NCBI GenBank assembly: GCA_963743595.1 | Contig: CAVURW010000039.1 | Span: 1 to 64,000 of the forward strand | Direction of reading: 5' to 3' | Origin: CAVURW01 sp963743595 | Lineage (GTDB): Bacteria > Verrucomicrobiota > Verrucomicrobiia > Methylacidiphilales > UBA1321 | DNA: 64,000 bases | Part shown: in pieces, positions 42,295-50,994 of the stretch | Layout of the letters: every line of letters begins with the position of its first letter | Position numbering within the stretch: position 1 is the first letter of the stretch | Program-made: the position numbers and the translations under genes | The notes under the pieces: model-generated | Seen by the model: the letters and a program-made list of their open reading frames with translations, nothing else | Database searches by the model: none | Told to the model about the DNA's origin: nothing

Positions 42295-43737
42295 ATGAGT
42301 AATTTTATGCCTGTTAAAATGAAACATCTCGGGGCTGGCCTGATCGCCTTAATTGCGACGACCGCCACAGCTATGGCGTGTGCAACGGTTACCCAAGTTT
42401 TTGACGCAATCAATGCTCAGATCCAGATCGACGAGGAATCGGCCTTAATCATCTGGGATTCAAAGTCCCACACGGAACACTTTATTCGCCGCGCGTCATT
42501 TGAAACGAAAACTCCGACCATGGGGTTTCTGGTTCCCACTCCGACCACGCCGGAGGTGGTGGAAGTGGACCCATCGATTCTAGAAATGGCGAAGGATGTT
42601 TCTGGCCCGGAACGTGAGCGGCCGAAGTATTATCCCGATCTGCTCTCCCACGCGTTTGCGGCGATGGTTCCGGCAGTTTTGTTTCAGCTGGGTCGATCCG
42701 TAGACACTGTTTTTGACATCGATTCCTTTCAAGTTCTCAAAACTCAAGATGTGGGCGGTTACCATGTCACCGTTTTGGAAGCAGATCATGTGGAGGGCAT
42801 TCGTCAGTGGTGCCAGACGAATCATTTCAATTGGACCGCGGCGCAGGAATCATGGATCAGGCTATACACGGATAAGCATTGGAAAATCACGGCGTTCCAA
42901 TTGACCAACCCGACGCCGGATAAGGACGGTTTTGTTACCCGGCTCGTGCGCTTGAGCTTTACCACAGACCGTCCGTTTTACCCATACAGTGAGCCAGCGC
43001 AAACCAACCCGAGCGCCGACCGCCAGTTAAATGTGGCCGTGCTGAGCGACCAGTTCATGCAGGGGCGTCTCGAGGAGGGATTGGAGTGGCCAGCCATTTC
43101 TCGATTCTACGGGTCCAGCACTCCTGAGCCGGCCATTACCGATAAATGGCAAGCATCCCAATGGCGGGACATGGCGAAATTGCCCGCTACCTTTGCCACT
43201 CCCAACTGCCTTTCGGTGTTTCGCGATGCCTCCACGCTCCGCCCCGGGCACACCGACGTGATTTTTTCTGAAGCGCCGAATCAACCGCCCTTGCGTCGCA
43301 CCATTACCGACTTCAGCCTGCCCGTGGAAACCGTGTGGGGCGTGAGAGACGTTACCGGAGGAATCGTTTTCGCGGTGGTCCTGGCGATTCTTGTTTACAG
43401 CGGATTTCGCGCGCTACACTTGGCTCAGATCGTACAGCACTATCCAGATCTCGCCCAGATTCCGCAGCGTCCCGCCTGGCTGTTCCGACTGGACGATATC
43501 TCCGGCGTGGTCGTATTGCTCTTTGGCCTCTTCTTTTCGTTCTCGTTCTTCTTCTTGCCACTCCCGGTCTTTATCAAGGTCTCCCGGCTCCTGCGGTACC
43601 ACACGCACACGGCGAATACGTCCGAGCGCTTTCTTCGCATCACGGCACCGAAAGCGGCGGGTGGCGCGATCTGCGGATTCCTCACGCTGCTAACGGCAGT
43701 GGCCTACCTGGTGTTCTTCATCATGGGCGTGCAATAA
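42295..43737 (+). CDS. DUF2330 membrane protein
   Basis: A 480-aa protein with a signal peptide (LIALIATTATAMACATV) and a DUF2330 domain: 'ESALIIWDSKSHTEHFIRRA' near residue 44 with 'GFLVPTPTTPEVVEVD' near 75 is the family signature. The large extracytoplasmic domain (~30-350) is followed by C-terminal hydrophobic segments (~351-370, 'GIVFAVVLAILVYSGFRALH'; ~403-425 'VVLLFGLFFSFSFFFLPLPV'; ~455-478 'GAICGFLTLLTAVAYLVFFI'). The family has no known function. A 'TAMAC' near the cleavage site resembles a lipobox but is not a good match. Confidence 0.82.
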   Translation: MSNFMPVKMKHLGAGLIALIATTATAMACATVTQVFDAINAQIQIDEESALIIWDSKSHTEHFIRRASFETKTPTMGFLVPTPTTPEVVEVDPSILEMAKDVSGPERERPKYYPDLLSHAFAAMVPAVLFQLGRSVDTVFDIDSFQVLKTQDVGGYHVTVLEADHVEGIRQWCQTNHFNWTAAQESWIRLYTDKHWKITAFQLTNPTPDKDGFVTRLVRLSFTTDRPFYPYSEPAQTNPSADRQLNVAVLSDQFMQGRLEEGLEWPAISRFYGSSTPEPAITDKWQASQWRDMAKLPATFATPNCLSVFRDASTLRPGHTDVIFSEAPNQPPLRRTITDFSLPVETVWGVRDVTGGIVFAVVLAILVYSGFRALHLAQIVQHYPDLAQIPQRPAWLFRLDDISGVVVLLFGLFFSFSFFFLPLPVFIKVSRLLRYHTHTANTSERFLRITAPKAAGGAICGFLTLLTAVAYLVFFIMGVQ

Positions 43738-43890
43738 GAATTTTGAGCGGGAGACGGCGCTTATCCGTCCATTTGCGCGAGATCCTTTTTCAGCGGGCTA
43801 AAGACATCGTTGTCGAAATTGAAACGCTGCGCCCTAGCTGCTGTTTCGGGAAGATCTCAATCTATTTGTACACGACAACAAAAAGCTCAA

Positions 43891-44382
43891 TTACCGTGGG
43901 CCACTACCGATCGCCTTGTTATTGAAAATGGAATCGTGCTGCGATGGGCGCTGGGGATCGTAAAGAACGGTAAACGCGGTTTGGCCGTCGTTAATCCGCT
44001 TCTTCCATTCTTCGAACTCCGCAGGCGAAGCAAGAGTCACCTGTCCATACTGCTTTCCACCAGCTCGGTCTAGGTACTCGTACTCCAGAAAGTAGCAGGT
44101 GCCTGTGTCGTCATCGGATTCGACCCTCACGCCCGTGGCTACTCCGGTGGCTTGTAATCCAGATTCTTTGACTCGTTTGGAGCTGGAAGATCGCATCGCC
44201 AACCGGTAACTGAACCAGCCGATCACCATCAACCCGGGCGCGATCCCCAAGGCCGCATACCCCACTCCGCAAGCAAATATAAGGGCGATAAATATGCAAA
44301 AGAGCAAAACGGCCATGATGACGATGATATTAATCTCTCGGTCATTCGGTCGCAGTGGCTTAAAGCGCTTGGGCGTCATCAA
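43891..44382 (-). CDS. DUF3592-like membrane protein
   Basis: The 163-aa product has two N-terminal membrane helices ('IVIMAVLLFCIFIALIFACG', 'YAALGIAPGLMVIGWFSYRL') and a beta-rich tail with 'ATGVATGVRVESDDDTGTCY', 'FLEYEYLDRAGGKQYGQVTL' and 'AFTVLYDPQRPSQHDSI'. This 'tG.v......Y.Y.d..G..y.g.......f..G..v.V.YdP..P..s' pattern is that of DUF3592. No role is known. It is convergent with the DUF2330 gene and has no operon partner. Confidence 0.7.
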   Translation of the reverse strand: MMTPKRFKPLRPNDREINIIVIMAVLLFCIFIALIFACGVGYAALGIAPGLMVIGWFSYRLAMRSSSSKRVKESGLQATGVATGVRVESDDDTGTCYFLEYEYLDRAGGKQYGQVTLASPAEFEEWKKRINDGQTAFTVLYDPQRPSQHDSIFNNKAIGSGPR

Positions 44383-44658
44383 TTCCGATAATTAACGCCT
44401 GAACAGATTTTGTCTACATCTGGAAACAATTTTGTGATTAGAGGGAGGTTGCCGTGCGTTGACGCAGATGACGGCGTTGGACAGGTTGAGAGTTCACATC
44501 TCTCCGGTCGACCCTCTTTTGTCGAGTCATTCCTGAGCAACGTCTATGTTGCCAATGTTGTTTTGCTGTGGATTACTGTTGGTTAGCCAATTGTGGGCAG
44601 GCACGCGTCCACATTAAGGTCGCGCTAAACAATCGAAACCCTCGAAGAGCCAAAACTT

Positions 44659-45414
44659 ATGAACACGATCTACTGGGTGGACAATAAAGATCCGGAAATG
44701 CGAGAGGCAAGCGTCCGGGCCCAAGCTACTTTCCGATTTTTCTGGCGCGAGCTTTCCTGGGAGCGTCGTCGCATTGTTCCCGCCTTCAACTTCTTCGCCA
44801 TCAAGACGATGTTTGCAGACCGTCTCTTAGCCGAGCGAACTCCCGAAGACGAAGTTGAAAACATGTGGCTTAGCGAAATTGAATTCGATGGTCGTCGACT
44901 GACTGGGACCTTGATGAACCAGCCCAACCGACTGAAGTCGATAAACAAGGGTGATATCCGTTCATTTCCCCTAGAGCAGTTGATGGACTGGATGTACGCC
45001 GGGGAGCGTGCTTATGGGGCATTCACGGTGAATCTCCTCCGGTCTCGGATGACCGCAGTCGAGCGGCAAATTCACGACGAGGCGTGGGGTCTCAAATTTG
45101 GAGAGCCGTCCAAGATTCTACTCGTGCCGAGGGAGGACGCTGACGAGGCGGAGCATCCTATGAGTGTTAACATGGTGCCCTCTCTCCGAAAATTCTTAGG
45201 AGAGAACCCTGGAGTGGTCAACCAACCCGACGAGGACGGTTTTACATTTTTGCATCGGGAATCGCTCGCTGGTAACGCGAATATGGTGGAAATCTTGCTT
45301 GAGAATGGAGCTGATGAGGGACTGACGACGAAGAATGGAGACAGGGCAATGGATCTAGCGAAGATCATGCGTTGGCAAAGGGTAATTAATTTGCTTAGAC
45401 ATCCGGCTCGATGA
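44659..45414 (+). CDS. DUF2314-ankyrin repeat protein
   Basis: A 251-aa cytoplasmic protein. The N-terminal ~120 residues match DUF2314 (YegJ-like): 'DNKDPEMREASVRAQATFRF' then 'FWREL', 'ENMWLSEIEFDGRRLTGTLM', 'LKSINKGDIRSFPLEQLMDW'. The C-terminal part (~172-250) has two ankyrin repeats ('DEDGFTFLHRESLAGNANMV', 'EILLENGADEGLTTKNGDRA', 'MDLAKIMRW'). DUF2314 proteins in other bacteria pair with ankyrin repeats in immunity-like genes next to polymorphic toxins, but no toxin is nearby, so that link is speculative. Confidence 0.8.
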   Translation: MNTIYWVDNKDPEMREASVRAQATFRFFWRELSWERRRIVPAFNFFAIKTMFADRLLAERTPEDEVENMWLSEIEFDGRRLTGTLMNQPNRLKSINKGDIRSFPLEQLMDWMYAGERAYGAFTVNLLRSRMTAVERQIHDEAWGLKFGEPSKILLVPREDADEAEHPMSVNMVPSLRKFLGENPGVVNQPDEDGFTFLHRESLAGNANMVEILLENGADEGLTTKNGDRAMDLAKIMRWQRVINLLRHPAR

Positions 45415-45570
45415 CTTCATCGCCGACTGGATAGCCGGGGCGAACGAAAGGTGAAGTTGGAAATTTAAGAGCACAGGTTCGAAATAATTCTCGCTGGCAA
45501 AGTCGGTCGCCTATTAGGCTATAAAACATGCTGGAGAATCTTGATTCAATCCCATGGCATAAACTTAAGC

Positions 45571-46122
45571 ATGCCTACGGATCTGCCAAAGACGTTCCAG
45601 CCAAGAATTATACCTATGAATGAAGATGACTATGTTGATTCGATTCTTGATGCAAAAAGAGGAAGCCATGAGAGGAAGGAACTAGTCGACGCTTTCATAA
45701 AGGCTTATCCCAACAGTGGTCAGGCATTACTCGAATGTGCACTATTGAAATGTAATGATAAGGATTTTAACGGAGCCAAGGAATTAATTGAAAGATCACT
45801 AATCTATGACGATTGTTTTTGGGGGAGATTGTATTATGCGGTTATTTTAAACGATCTAAAGCAGGATGAATTCGCGGAGAGAGAGTTCAATTGTGCCTTA
45901 GTCAAGGCTCGGTGAGATCCTTATGATGATGCTGAACGGATAGTATCCAAATACTATGCGGAGTTTTTGTTCGCTAAAGGACGTTACTTAGAGTCAAGAG
46001 AACGTGCGATTTTCTCTATCCCCTTCTTTAGGCAGATTCCACCTGATGACAAACGGATAGATGCTCTGATAGAGTATTGCGATAATCAGTTGGGGGAAAA
46101 CAAAGGCGACAAGAATCTCTGA
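45571..46122 (+). pseudogene. TPR-like gene interrupted by an in-frame TGA
   Basis: The frame from ATG 45571 reads helical TPR-like sequence ('RKELVDAFIKAYPNSGQALL', 'LYYAVILNDLKQDEFAEREF') up to TGA at 45913-45915, and continues without any frame change for 68 sense-like codons ('DPYDDAERIVSKYYAEFLF', 'KGRYLESRERAIFSIPFFRQ') to TGA at 46120-46122. The context 'GCT CGG TGA GAT' suggests a simple CGA-to-TGA change. Read-through or selenocysteine insertion is not supported by anything seen. TTG 45541 and ATG 45616 are other possible starts. The gene is AT-richer than its neighbours. Confidence 0.6.
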
Positions 46123-46182
46123 CTTTACGTAATAACAAAAACAAAACAGGATGCTGGATCTACATCATCGTCGCGTATCCCC

Positions 46183-46539
46183 TTACAAGAACGGAAATGT
46201 AAAGTCAATCCCGTCATTCAGCTTGTGGCGAGACGTTTCAATACTGCTCCGCTTTTGCCAAGGTGTCGATATCATCTGGCACCCGTACATCAAGTCCTCG
46301 AAATCGATTTGTGCCACGTGCATTAACGGCCACCCTTCGGAATTCGTCGGCCAATCCACCTGATCTGGTAACATCGGTGATCCAAAGATAAAGCTCTGTG
46401 AGAGCGCCGTCGGCCCCGAATCGAGTGCTAGAAATGCAGAGGGCAGTGCAGATGCGCGGATCGAATCTCGGATCGATAAAAGGTCGTGCTCCTTGATTTG
46501 GTGATCCAGCTTTTGGAAGAGTTCATCCATTGTTTGCAT
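46183..46539 (-). CDS. DUF1963 (YwqG-like) protein, truncated
   Basis: The 118-aa ORF contains the DUF1963 hallmark 'SPMLPDQVDWPTNSEGWPLM' and 'HVAQIDFEDL' near residues 53-83, equal to the family's 'G.P.LP....WP....G.PL.FLAQIDL'. Members are normally above 200 aa; here the sense-like part ends near residue 85 and the tail ('STPWQKRSSIETSRHKLNDG') has no family character, so the C-terminal two thirds are missing or shifted. It is 6 bp downstream of the hypothetical gene that follows on the map. Probably a decaying gene. Confidence 0.5.
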   Translation of the reverse strand: MQTMDELFQKLDHQIKEHDLLSIRDSIRASALPSAFLALDSGPTALSQSFIFGSPMLPDQVDWPTNSEGWPLMHVAQIDFEDLMYGCQMISTPWQKRSSIETSRHKLNDGIDFTFPFL

Positions 46540-46545
46540 TTGGAG

Positions 46546-46950
46546 TTACAGTCGGCTCGTTCTAAACGCAAACTCAGGAAATAACCCAGACTCATCCAGG
46601 ATTTCCTTGAGCTTTGTCTCGAGATCCGGAATGACCTCGAACGCAGGCATTGAGTGAAAAATTTTGAGATAGGCCAAATAGGTCACTTGTGGCCCGATGG
46701 GTACTTGATCCGCCTTTAACCGTTCGTTTAGGAGTTCAACCACCCGACGCAACATCTCGGATTCTCGCCCCCGATCAAAAAGCTCCGGGGGAAGTACCGC
46801 CACCAAATAGGGAATCGCCTGCTTTTTGAATTGCTCAGAAAACTCAGAGAGAGCGTCTGGCGTGGATCCAGATTCCATGGGTGAATTGTAGCTCGGCGAC
46901 CGCGCCGATTCAACCCCAATGCAGACCCCATTTCCTCGCTGATCTTTCAC
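46546..46950 (-). CDS. Hypothetical cytoplasmic protein
   Basis: The frame starts at 46950 overlapping the GDSL gene's stop by 4 bp; an ATG at 46878 (MESGSTPDALSEF) gives a 110-aa helical protein ('EFSEQFKKQAIPYLVAVLPP', 'MLRRVVELLNERLKADQVPI', 'LETKLKEILDESGLFPEF'). No family is recognised. The residues before the internal ATG (KDQRGNGVCIGVESARSPSY) have little structure, so the shorter start may be the real one. Confidence 0.5.
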   Translation of the reverse strand: MKDQRGNGVCIGVESARSPSYNSPMESGSTPDALSEFSEQFKKQAIPYLVAVLPPELFDRGRESEMLRRVVELLNERLKADQVPIGPQVTYLAYLKIFHSMPAFEVIPDLETKLKEILDESGLFPEFAFRTSRL

Positions 46951-47684
46951 GATCTCAAATGCGGGCGAACGATCTCCGCAAGCACCTTGTAACCCGCATC
47001 GTTACTGTGGATTCCATCCTTGAGAAACAGCTCGGGCCGAGGATTGCCCTGAGCATCCAAAAACTGATCCCACACCTCTATGAAGTCCAGATTGGTTCCT
47101 TGCTCCACAATGGCCTTAATCAGAGCGTTGGTTTTCAGACGAATCTCCTTTTGCTTCCAACGACCGGGATTCGGGTTGGTCGAATGGTAGGCAATGCGCA
47201 CGTTCGGCAGCTTGGCGCGAATCGCTTCCACGAAAGCCTTAAAATCAGCGGCAACCTGCTCCGGAGTTCTCCCGTCGGTCAGGTCGTTGCCACCGGCTTT
47301 TAGCACAATCAAGCGCGGGTGGTAGGGCACGATGATTCGATCAGCAAAGTAAGTGGAGTCAGCCAACTCCGATCCACCAAAGCCGCGATTGATGACCTGG
47401 TACTCCGGAAAATCCTGCGGTAATGATTTCCACAGGCGAATGGCCGAGTCGCCCACAAAAAGAATGGCACCTTGTGGCGGCGGTGACTTCGCATCAGCCC
47501 TCTCAAAAGCGGCGATTTCTTTCTCAAATCGGGTGGCGTGCTTGGCAGCGGGGTTCGCCAGAGTAGAAGCTGCGACAGAGGTAGAAACGGTTGGCGTTGC
47601 AGTCGGCGTCGGGTCGGCATTGAGCTCGATCCAGGGTGCCAGCAAAAGAGCTGTCAGGAGGATGGGTGTTAGGGACTTTTTCAA
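46947..47684 (-). CDS. Secreted SGNH/GDSL-type hydrolase
   Basis: The 245-aa product has a signal peptide (MKKSLTPILLTALLLAPWIE) and an SGNH hydrolase domain: block I 'ILFVGDSAIRLWKSL' near residue 74 (nucleophile Ser in GDS), block II 'INRGFGGSELADS' near 98 (Gly), block III 'VLKAGGNDLTDG' near 126 (Asn), block V 'FLKDGIHSNDAGYKVLAE' near 220 (Asp and His). All four catalytic or oxyanion residues are present. Such enzymes deacylate lipids or de-acetylate polysaccharides and xylans. It overlaps the upstream DUF1080 gene by 4 bp, hinting at a joint role in carbohydrate breakdown in the periplasm. Confidence 0.87.
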   Translation of the reverse strand: MKKSLTPILLTALLLAPWIELNADPTPTATPTVSTSVAASTLANPAAKHATRFEKEIAAFERADAKSPPPQGAILFVGDSAIRLWKSLPQDFPEYQVINRGFGGSELADSTYFADRIIVPYHPRLIVLKAGGNDLTDGRTPEQVAADFKAFVEAIRAKLPNVRIAYHSTNPNPGRWKQKEIRLKTNALIKAIVEQGTNLDFIEVWDQFLDAQGNPRPELFLKDGIHSNDAGYKVLAEIVRPHLRS

Positions 47685-48346
47685 GGCAGCTCCTTCAGCC
47701 CCAAGTTACGGAATTCAATCGCATACCCTTCGGATTCCAGGGCGATGTAGCCGGTGGGCTGCCCGCAGTTCGTGAACCGGCTCACCTCCGCGCCATTGAA
47801 CCAAACGATCAGCGTGCTTCCCTGCGCCGTCACTTCCACGGTGTTCCATTCGCCGGCCGGTTCCATCCGTTTTTCGCTGGCTGGTGCCTTAAATCTCGTG
47901 TTCTTGTCTCCGTCTGGCGTACTCCCGAAGAGGTAACCGCCATCCATCGTTAGCTGGCACTGGTGCCAAATTGTACCATCGGCGGAGTTTCGAATGAAAA
48001 TGCCGCTGTTGTAACTCTGCTTCGGCCCGGTCACAGGAACAAAGCGGCATTCCACGTGAAAGCTGCAATTCTTGAATTCCTTATCGAATCGAAGCATCTC
48101 GTGGCCGCCATCACCGTCGCAAACCAACACCTGGCCCGAGTCATCCAGATGCCATTGGGCGCGGCCCAGCGGTTTGTTTGGCGGAATTGTCACGCGGGTC
48201 CATCCCTTTAGATCAGCCGAGGGCATAATGTTGGTCCAATCTTGCTGGTTTGGCAACGGAGTCGGCGATGGCGATGGATCGGCCATGGCGGGTACGGCGC
48301 AGAAGAGAATCGCGAGGGCAAGCAGGGATTTCAGGCACTTGGTCAT
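47681..48346 (-). CDS. Secreted DUF1080 (3-keto-disaccharide hydrolase domain) protein
   Basis: A 221-aa secreted protein with a signal peptide (MTKCLKSLLALAILFCAVPA, cut near 'AMA'). The body is a concanavalin-like DUF1080 domain: 'ADLKGWTRV', 'FDKEFKNCSFHVECRFVPVT', 'YNSGIFIRNSADGTIWHQCQ', 'PAGEWNTVEVTAQGSTLIVW', 'FNGAEV' and 'GYIALESEGYAIEFRNLGLK'. Members act on 3-keto-glycosides in PVC and Bacteroidetes bacteria. The coupled SGNH hydrolase downstream supports a role in polysaccharide or glycoside use. Confidence 0.88.
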   Translation of the reverse strand: MTKCLKSLLALAILFCAVPAMADPSPSPTPLPNQQDWTNIMPSADLKGWTRVTIPPNKPLGRAQWHLDDSGQVLVCDGDGGHEMLRFDKEFKNCSFHVECRFVPVTGPKQSYNSGIFIRNSADGTIWHQCQLTMDGGYLFGSTPDGDKNTRFKAPASEKRMEPAGEWNTVEVTAQGSTLIVWFNGAEVSRFTNCGQPTGYIALESEGYAIEFRNLGLKELP

Positions 48347-48496
48347 AGCGATGGATTAAAAACGTTTAACTGCGCGCTATTGAAAAAGTTTCGCCCAAAT
48401 CAATTCAATTCTTAATCCTGTCCTAGAAGGCAGTCATTTCATCCCTGGAGTAATTTGAATTTGCGACTTCACCCGGTCTAGGCATCTTACTCCATC

Positions 48497-49597
48497 ATGA
48501 TTTTGGTTACTGGCGGTTCTGGATTTGTTGGGCGAGAAGTGGTTCAAGCCCTGGTCCAACACGGGCTGCCCGTGCGGATTCTCACGCGAAAGACCATTCC
48601 CCTACCCTACCCCGGCGTGGAAGTGGTCACGGCTGACGTGCGTCGACCGGAGACACTGGCTTCTGCTTTCGCGGGAGTGACTGCGGTTATCCACCTGGTG
48701 GGGATTATTTTTGAGGATCAATCGACATTCGAAGAAGCCCACACGCAGGTCACCGCAAACGTGCTGGCTGCCGCGAAGAACGCGAATCCGTCCATGCGCT
48801 TCGTCCACTTGTCCTCCATAGGCACGCGCCCGAACGCGGTCTCCCGGTATCACATCACGAAGTGGGAAGCTGAAGAGCTCGTGCGGAAATCGGGCCTGCC
48901 GTGGACCATCTTTCGCGCCTCACTTATTTACGGACACGACGAGCGCGATCGCATTTTTCTGCTCATCGCGCGATTGATCAATCCACCGTTATCGTGGTTG
49001 TTCTTCCGCAGTTTTGCTGTGCTGGGCGGCGGGCGTTCGCAAATCCAGCCAGTAAGCGTTCGACATGTCGCGCAATGCCTGGTGAAAACGCTTTCCACAG
49101 CCAGCACTCATTCGCAAACGATCGACCTAGTTGGCCCGACTCCGGTCACCTTCATCCAAATGGTAACAAAAATCGCAGAAGCGCAGAAAATAGGTGTGCT
49201 CCGTGAGCCCGTGGGTCTGCCGATTGTCACGTCCGTTCGCGCTGCGCTTTATCTCTACGCGCTCGCAGGCCCGTTCGTGATTTTCCTGCTGAAATTTGCG
49301 CCTACCAACAACATCTCTATGATGGCGGCCACGAACCTTTTTAATCCCACGCCGATCGAATGGGGCCTGCTTGCGGCGCTGTGGCTGGTCTCTCTCATCG
49401 TTTTGTTCGCATGGCGAAGTCTCATCATCTTCAGCGTGCCGGTTTTCGCTGCGGCGCTCGGTTCGAAGCTTTTCGGCTTCTCTGAGCAGTTCAAAATGGC
49501 CACAGAAGACAACATCGGCGACCCCTCCCCAGCGACGAAACTACTCGGCCTCACGAACGAGCCCTTAGACCAGGCTCTACGCGGATTCTTTCAATGA
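48497..49597 (+). CDS. NAD(P)-binding epimerase/dehydratase-family protein (NDUFA9/complex I NDUFA9-like SDR) with membrane tail
   Basis: An atypical short-chain dehydrogenase. The Rossmann motif 'MILVTGGSGFVGREVVQAL' (TGGxGFxG) is at the N-terminus; 'VTAVIHLVGII' near residue 68, 'FVHLSSIGTRPNAVSRYHIT' near 95 and the YxxxK-like 'YHITKWEAEE' near 114 follow, with 'WTIFRASLIYGHDERDRIF' near 135. The C-terminal ~100 residues hold hydrophobic segments (~247-265 'LYLYALAGPFVIFLLKFAPT', ~292-325 'GLLAALWLVSLIVLFAWRSL'), so it is membrane-bound. NDUFA9-like members support ubiquinone or lipid-linked steps; the true substrate is unknown. A strong terminator follows. Confidence 0.8.
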   Translation: MILVTGGSGFVGREVVQALVQHGLPVRILTRKTIPLPYPGVEVVTADVRRPETLASAFAGVTAVIHLVGIIFEDQSTFEEAHTQVTANVLAAAKNANPSMRFVHLSSIGTRPNAVSRYHITKWEAEELVRKSGLPWTIFRASLIYGHDERDRIFLLIARLINPPLSWLFFRSFAVLGGGRSQIQPVSVRHVAQCLVKTLSTASTHSQTIDLVGPTPVTFIQMVTKIAEAQKIGVLREPVGLPIVTSVRAALYLYALAGPFVIFLLKFAPTNNISMMAATNLFNPTPIEWGLLAALWLVSLIVLFAWRSLIIFSVPVFAAALGSKLFGFSEQFKMATEDNIGDPSPATKLLGLTNEPLDQALRGFFQ

Positions 49598-49701
49598 AGT
49601 CGCAGGCGTGTTGACTCCCCCGTAGAGCAAGTTCCAGTTCAATTGATGTATTCGGCTCCGGTGTTCGTGTCCCTTTTGGCTTTAAGCCCAGCGGGCCGGC
49701 C

Positions 49702-50994
49702 TCAACGTAGCCTGGGTCGTAGGTCGGGCGTAGACCTACTTTTTTGGGTTTGATTGAAGTCGTGACGAGACTGGCCAGGGTTTGCCGAGAGCACCACAAC
49801 ATCTTGATTATCAGTATCTTGCGATTTAGAATATTTTGACTTTCTAGTGACTAGGTTTGACTTGTCTACCCGGTTCCGGACCAAATCTTGTGTGCCTATT
49901 TGTGTGCGTGATGTCAAACTGGGTAGGGTCAGTACGGCGTCCGCAACGGGTAAAAGCCCAGCATCGGTGTAGGTTTGGGTAGTTAGTTTGATGTCGTGAT
50001 GGCGCATGACTTCCATCGCAAGGCGGGGATTGATTCCTGCCCGGGCCATATTGGTGGCGAGGGTGTAGCGGAGGGAGTGAAAATCGGCGCGTTTCCCATC
50101 AGCATTCACAAACTCAATGTCTGCCGCAGTCAAGTCCTGCCGAAACTGGGTCATGTTGGGGATGAGCAAAGCCAGCAATTTCGCAGGCGTAGGATTCTTG
50201 CGAACTTGTTTGACTAAATCTGGAAGGAGATCGGGATGCAGCGGAATGGTCGCTTGGCGATGGTTCTTGGTGATCGAAGCTCGAACGGTTATGAACGGCT
50301 GAGTAACATCAAGATGGATATCGGAAGCCACGAGTTTGCCCAATTCACCCCGCCTGAGCCCGGTGTAGACGGCCATCAGGTAAACAAGCTTACGAGGCCC
50401 GGAAACCGAGAGGAGTCGTTGCATTTCTGCATTCGTAAACGCTCTGCGAACCCGAGTTTGTTTACCTGCGATCTGGACACGCTGCACACGTAGGAGTGGG
50501 TTCTTTACGATCCGTTCCTGGCGCTCCATCCAATTAAAGAGCCCGGAGACGGCTACAAAGTATTCTTTGAGTGTTTTGGGGGCACGCTTCTGTTTTCCGC
50601 GCCACTCGATGAAGCTGTCGGCTGTGACATCAGTCATGACATTCCAGCCGCAACCGCTGGCGACCTTCTGAATGACTCGGCCTAAAACGTAGATGTACCG
50701 AGGTGTGAGACCTCGAGCGGCCACGTCGGCCAAGTAGCTTTTGAGATGCTGTTCTATCGTCATTTGTGCGACGTTGACTTGACTTTCGGTGGGGGCTAAC
50801 CCAGCGGCCTCCAATTGCTTTTGTTGCATGATCTTTTCCAACGCTTGTTGGGCGACTCGTTTGTCCGAAGTATGCAAAGCGATATCGGTAATTTTGGCGT
50901 CACCGTCCAACCGATAACGTCCACGATAGAGACGAGCCGTTTCAATCTTCCCATTTTTCTTCGTGCGCTTGCGCCTGTAGACCATGTTGATCAT
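49702..50994 (-). CDS. Tyrosine-type site-specific integrase
   Basis: A 430-aa phage/ICE-type integrase. An N-terminal arm-binding-like domain precedes a core-binding (SAM-like) domain (~75-175, 'MTIEQHLKSYLADVAARGLT', 'TADSFIEWRGKQKRAPKTLK') and the catalytic domain: Arg I in 'AVYTGLRRGELGKL' near residue 215, Lys in 'ASITKNHRQATIPLH' near 243, His-x-x-Arg in 'FHSLRYTLATNMARAG' near 308, His in 'VMRHHDIKLTTQTYTD' near 333 with the nucleophile Tyr at its end. The C-terminal ~80 residues are unusual and their last codons run into the terminator of the neighbouring gene. It overlaps the excisionase-like gene by 4 bp. Confidence 0.9.
   Translation of the reverse strand: MINMVYRRKRTKKNGKIETARLYRGRYRLDGDAKITDIALHTSDKRVAQQALEKIMQQKQLEAAGLAPTESQVNVAQMTIEQHLKSYLADVAARGLTPRYIYVLGRVIQKVASGCGWNVMTDVTADSFIEWRGKQKRAPKTLKEYFVAVSGLFNWMERQERIVKNPLLRVQRVQIAGKQTRVRRAFTNAEMQRLLSVSGPRKLVYLMAVYTGLRRGELGKLVASDIHLDVTQPFITVRASITKNHRQATIPLHPDLLPDLVKQVRKNPTPAKLLALLIPNMTQFRQDLTAADIEFVNADGKRADFHSLRYTLATNMARAGINPRLAMEVMRHHDIKLTTQTYTDAGLLPVADAVLTLPSLTSRTQIGTQDLVRNRVDKSNLVTRKSKYSKSQDTDNQDVVVLSANPGQSRHDFNQTQKSRSTPDLRPRLR
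49719..49745 (+). terminator. Rho-independent terminator of the epimerase-family gene, lying inside the integrase C-terminus
   Basis: A perfect 7-bp stem GTAGGTC (49719-49725) / GACCTAC (49733-49739) with a 7-nt loop is followed by TTTTTT. It is 122 bp past the plus-strand epimerase gene's stop. On the other strand it codes for the last integrase residues (TPDLRPRLR), so the element seems to have joined the chromosome at or in this terminator. Confidence 0.75.

Noticed and set aside
44463..44520. tRNA-like T arm (GAGAG-TTCACAT-CTCTC)
   Set aside because: The 3' strand finds no matching 5' acceptor, and D and anticodon arms are missing; the match is weaker than the one at 23140.
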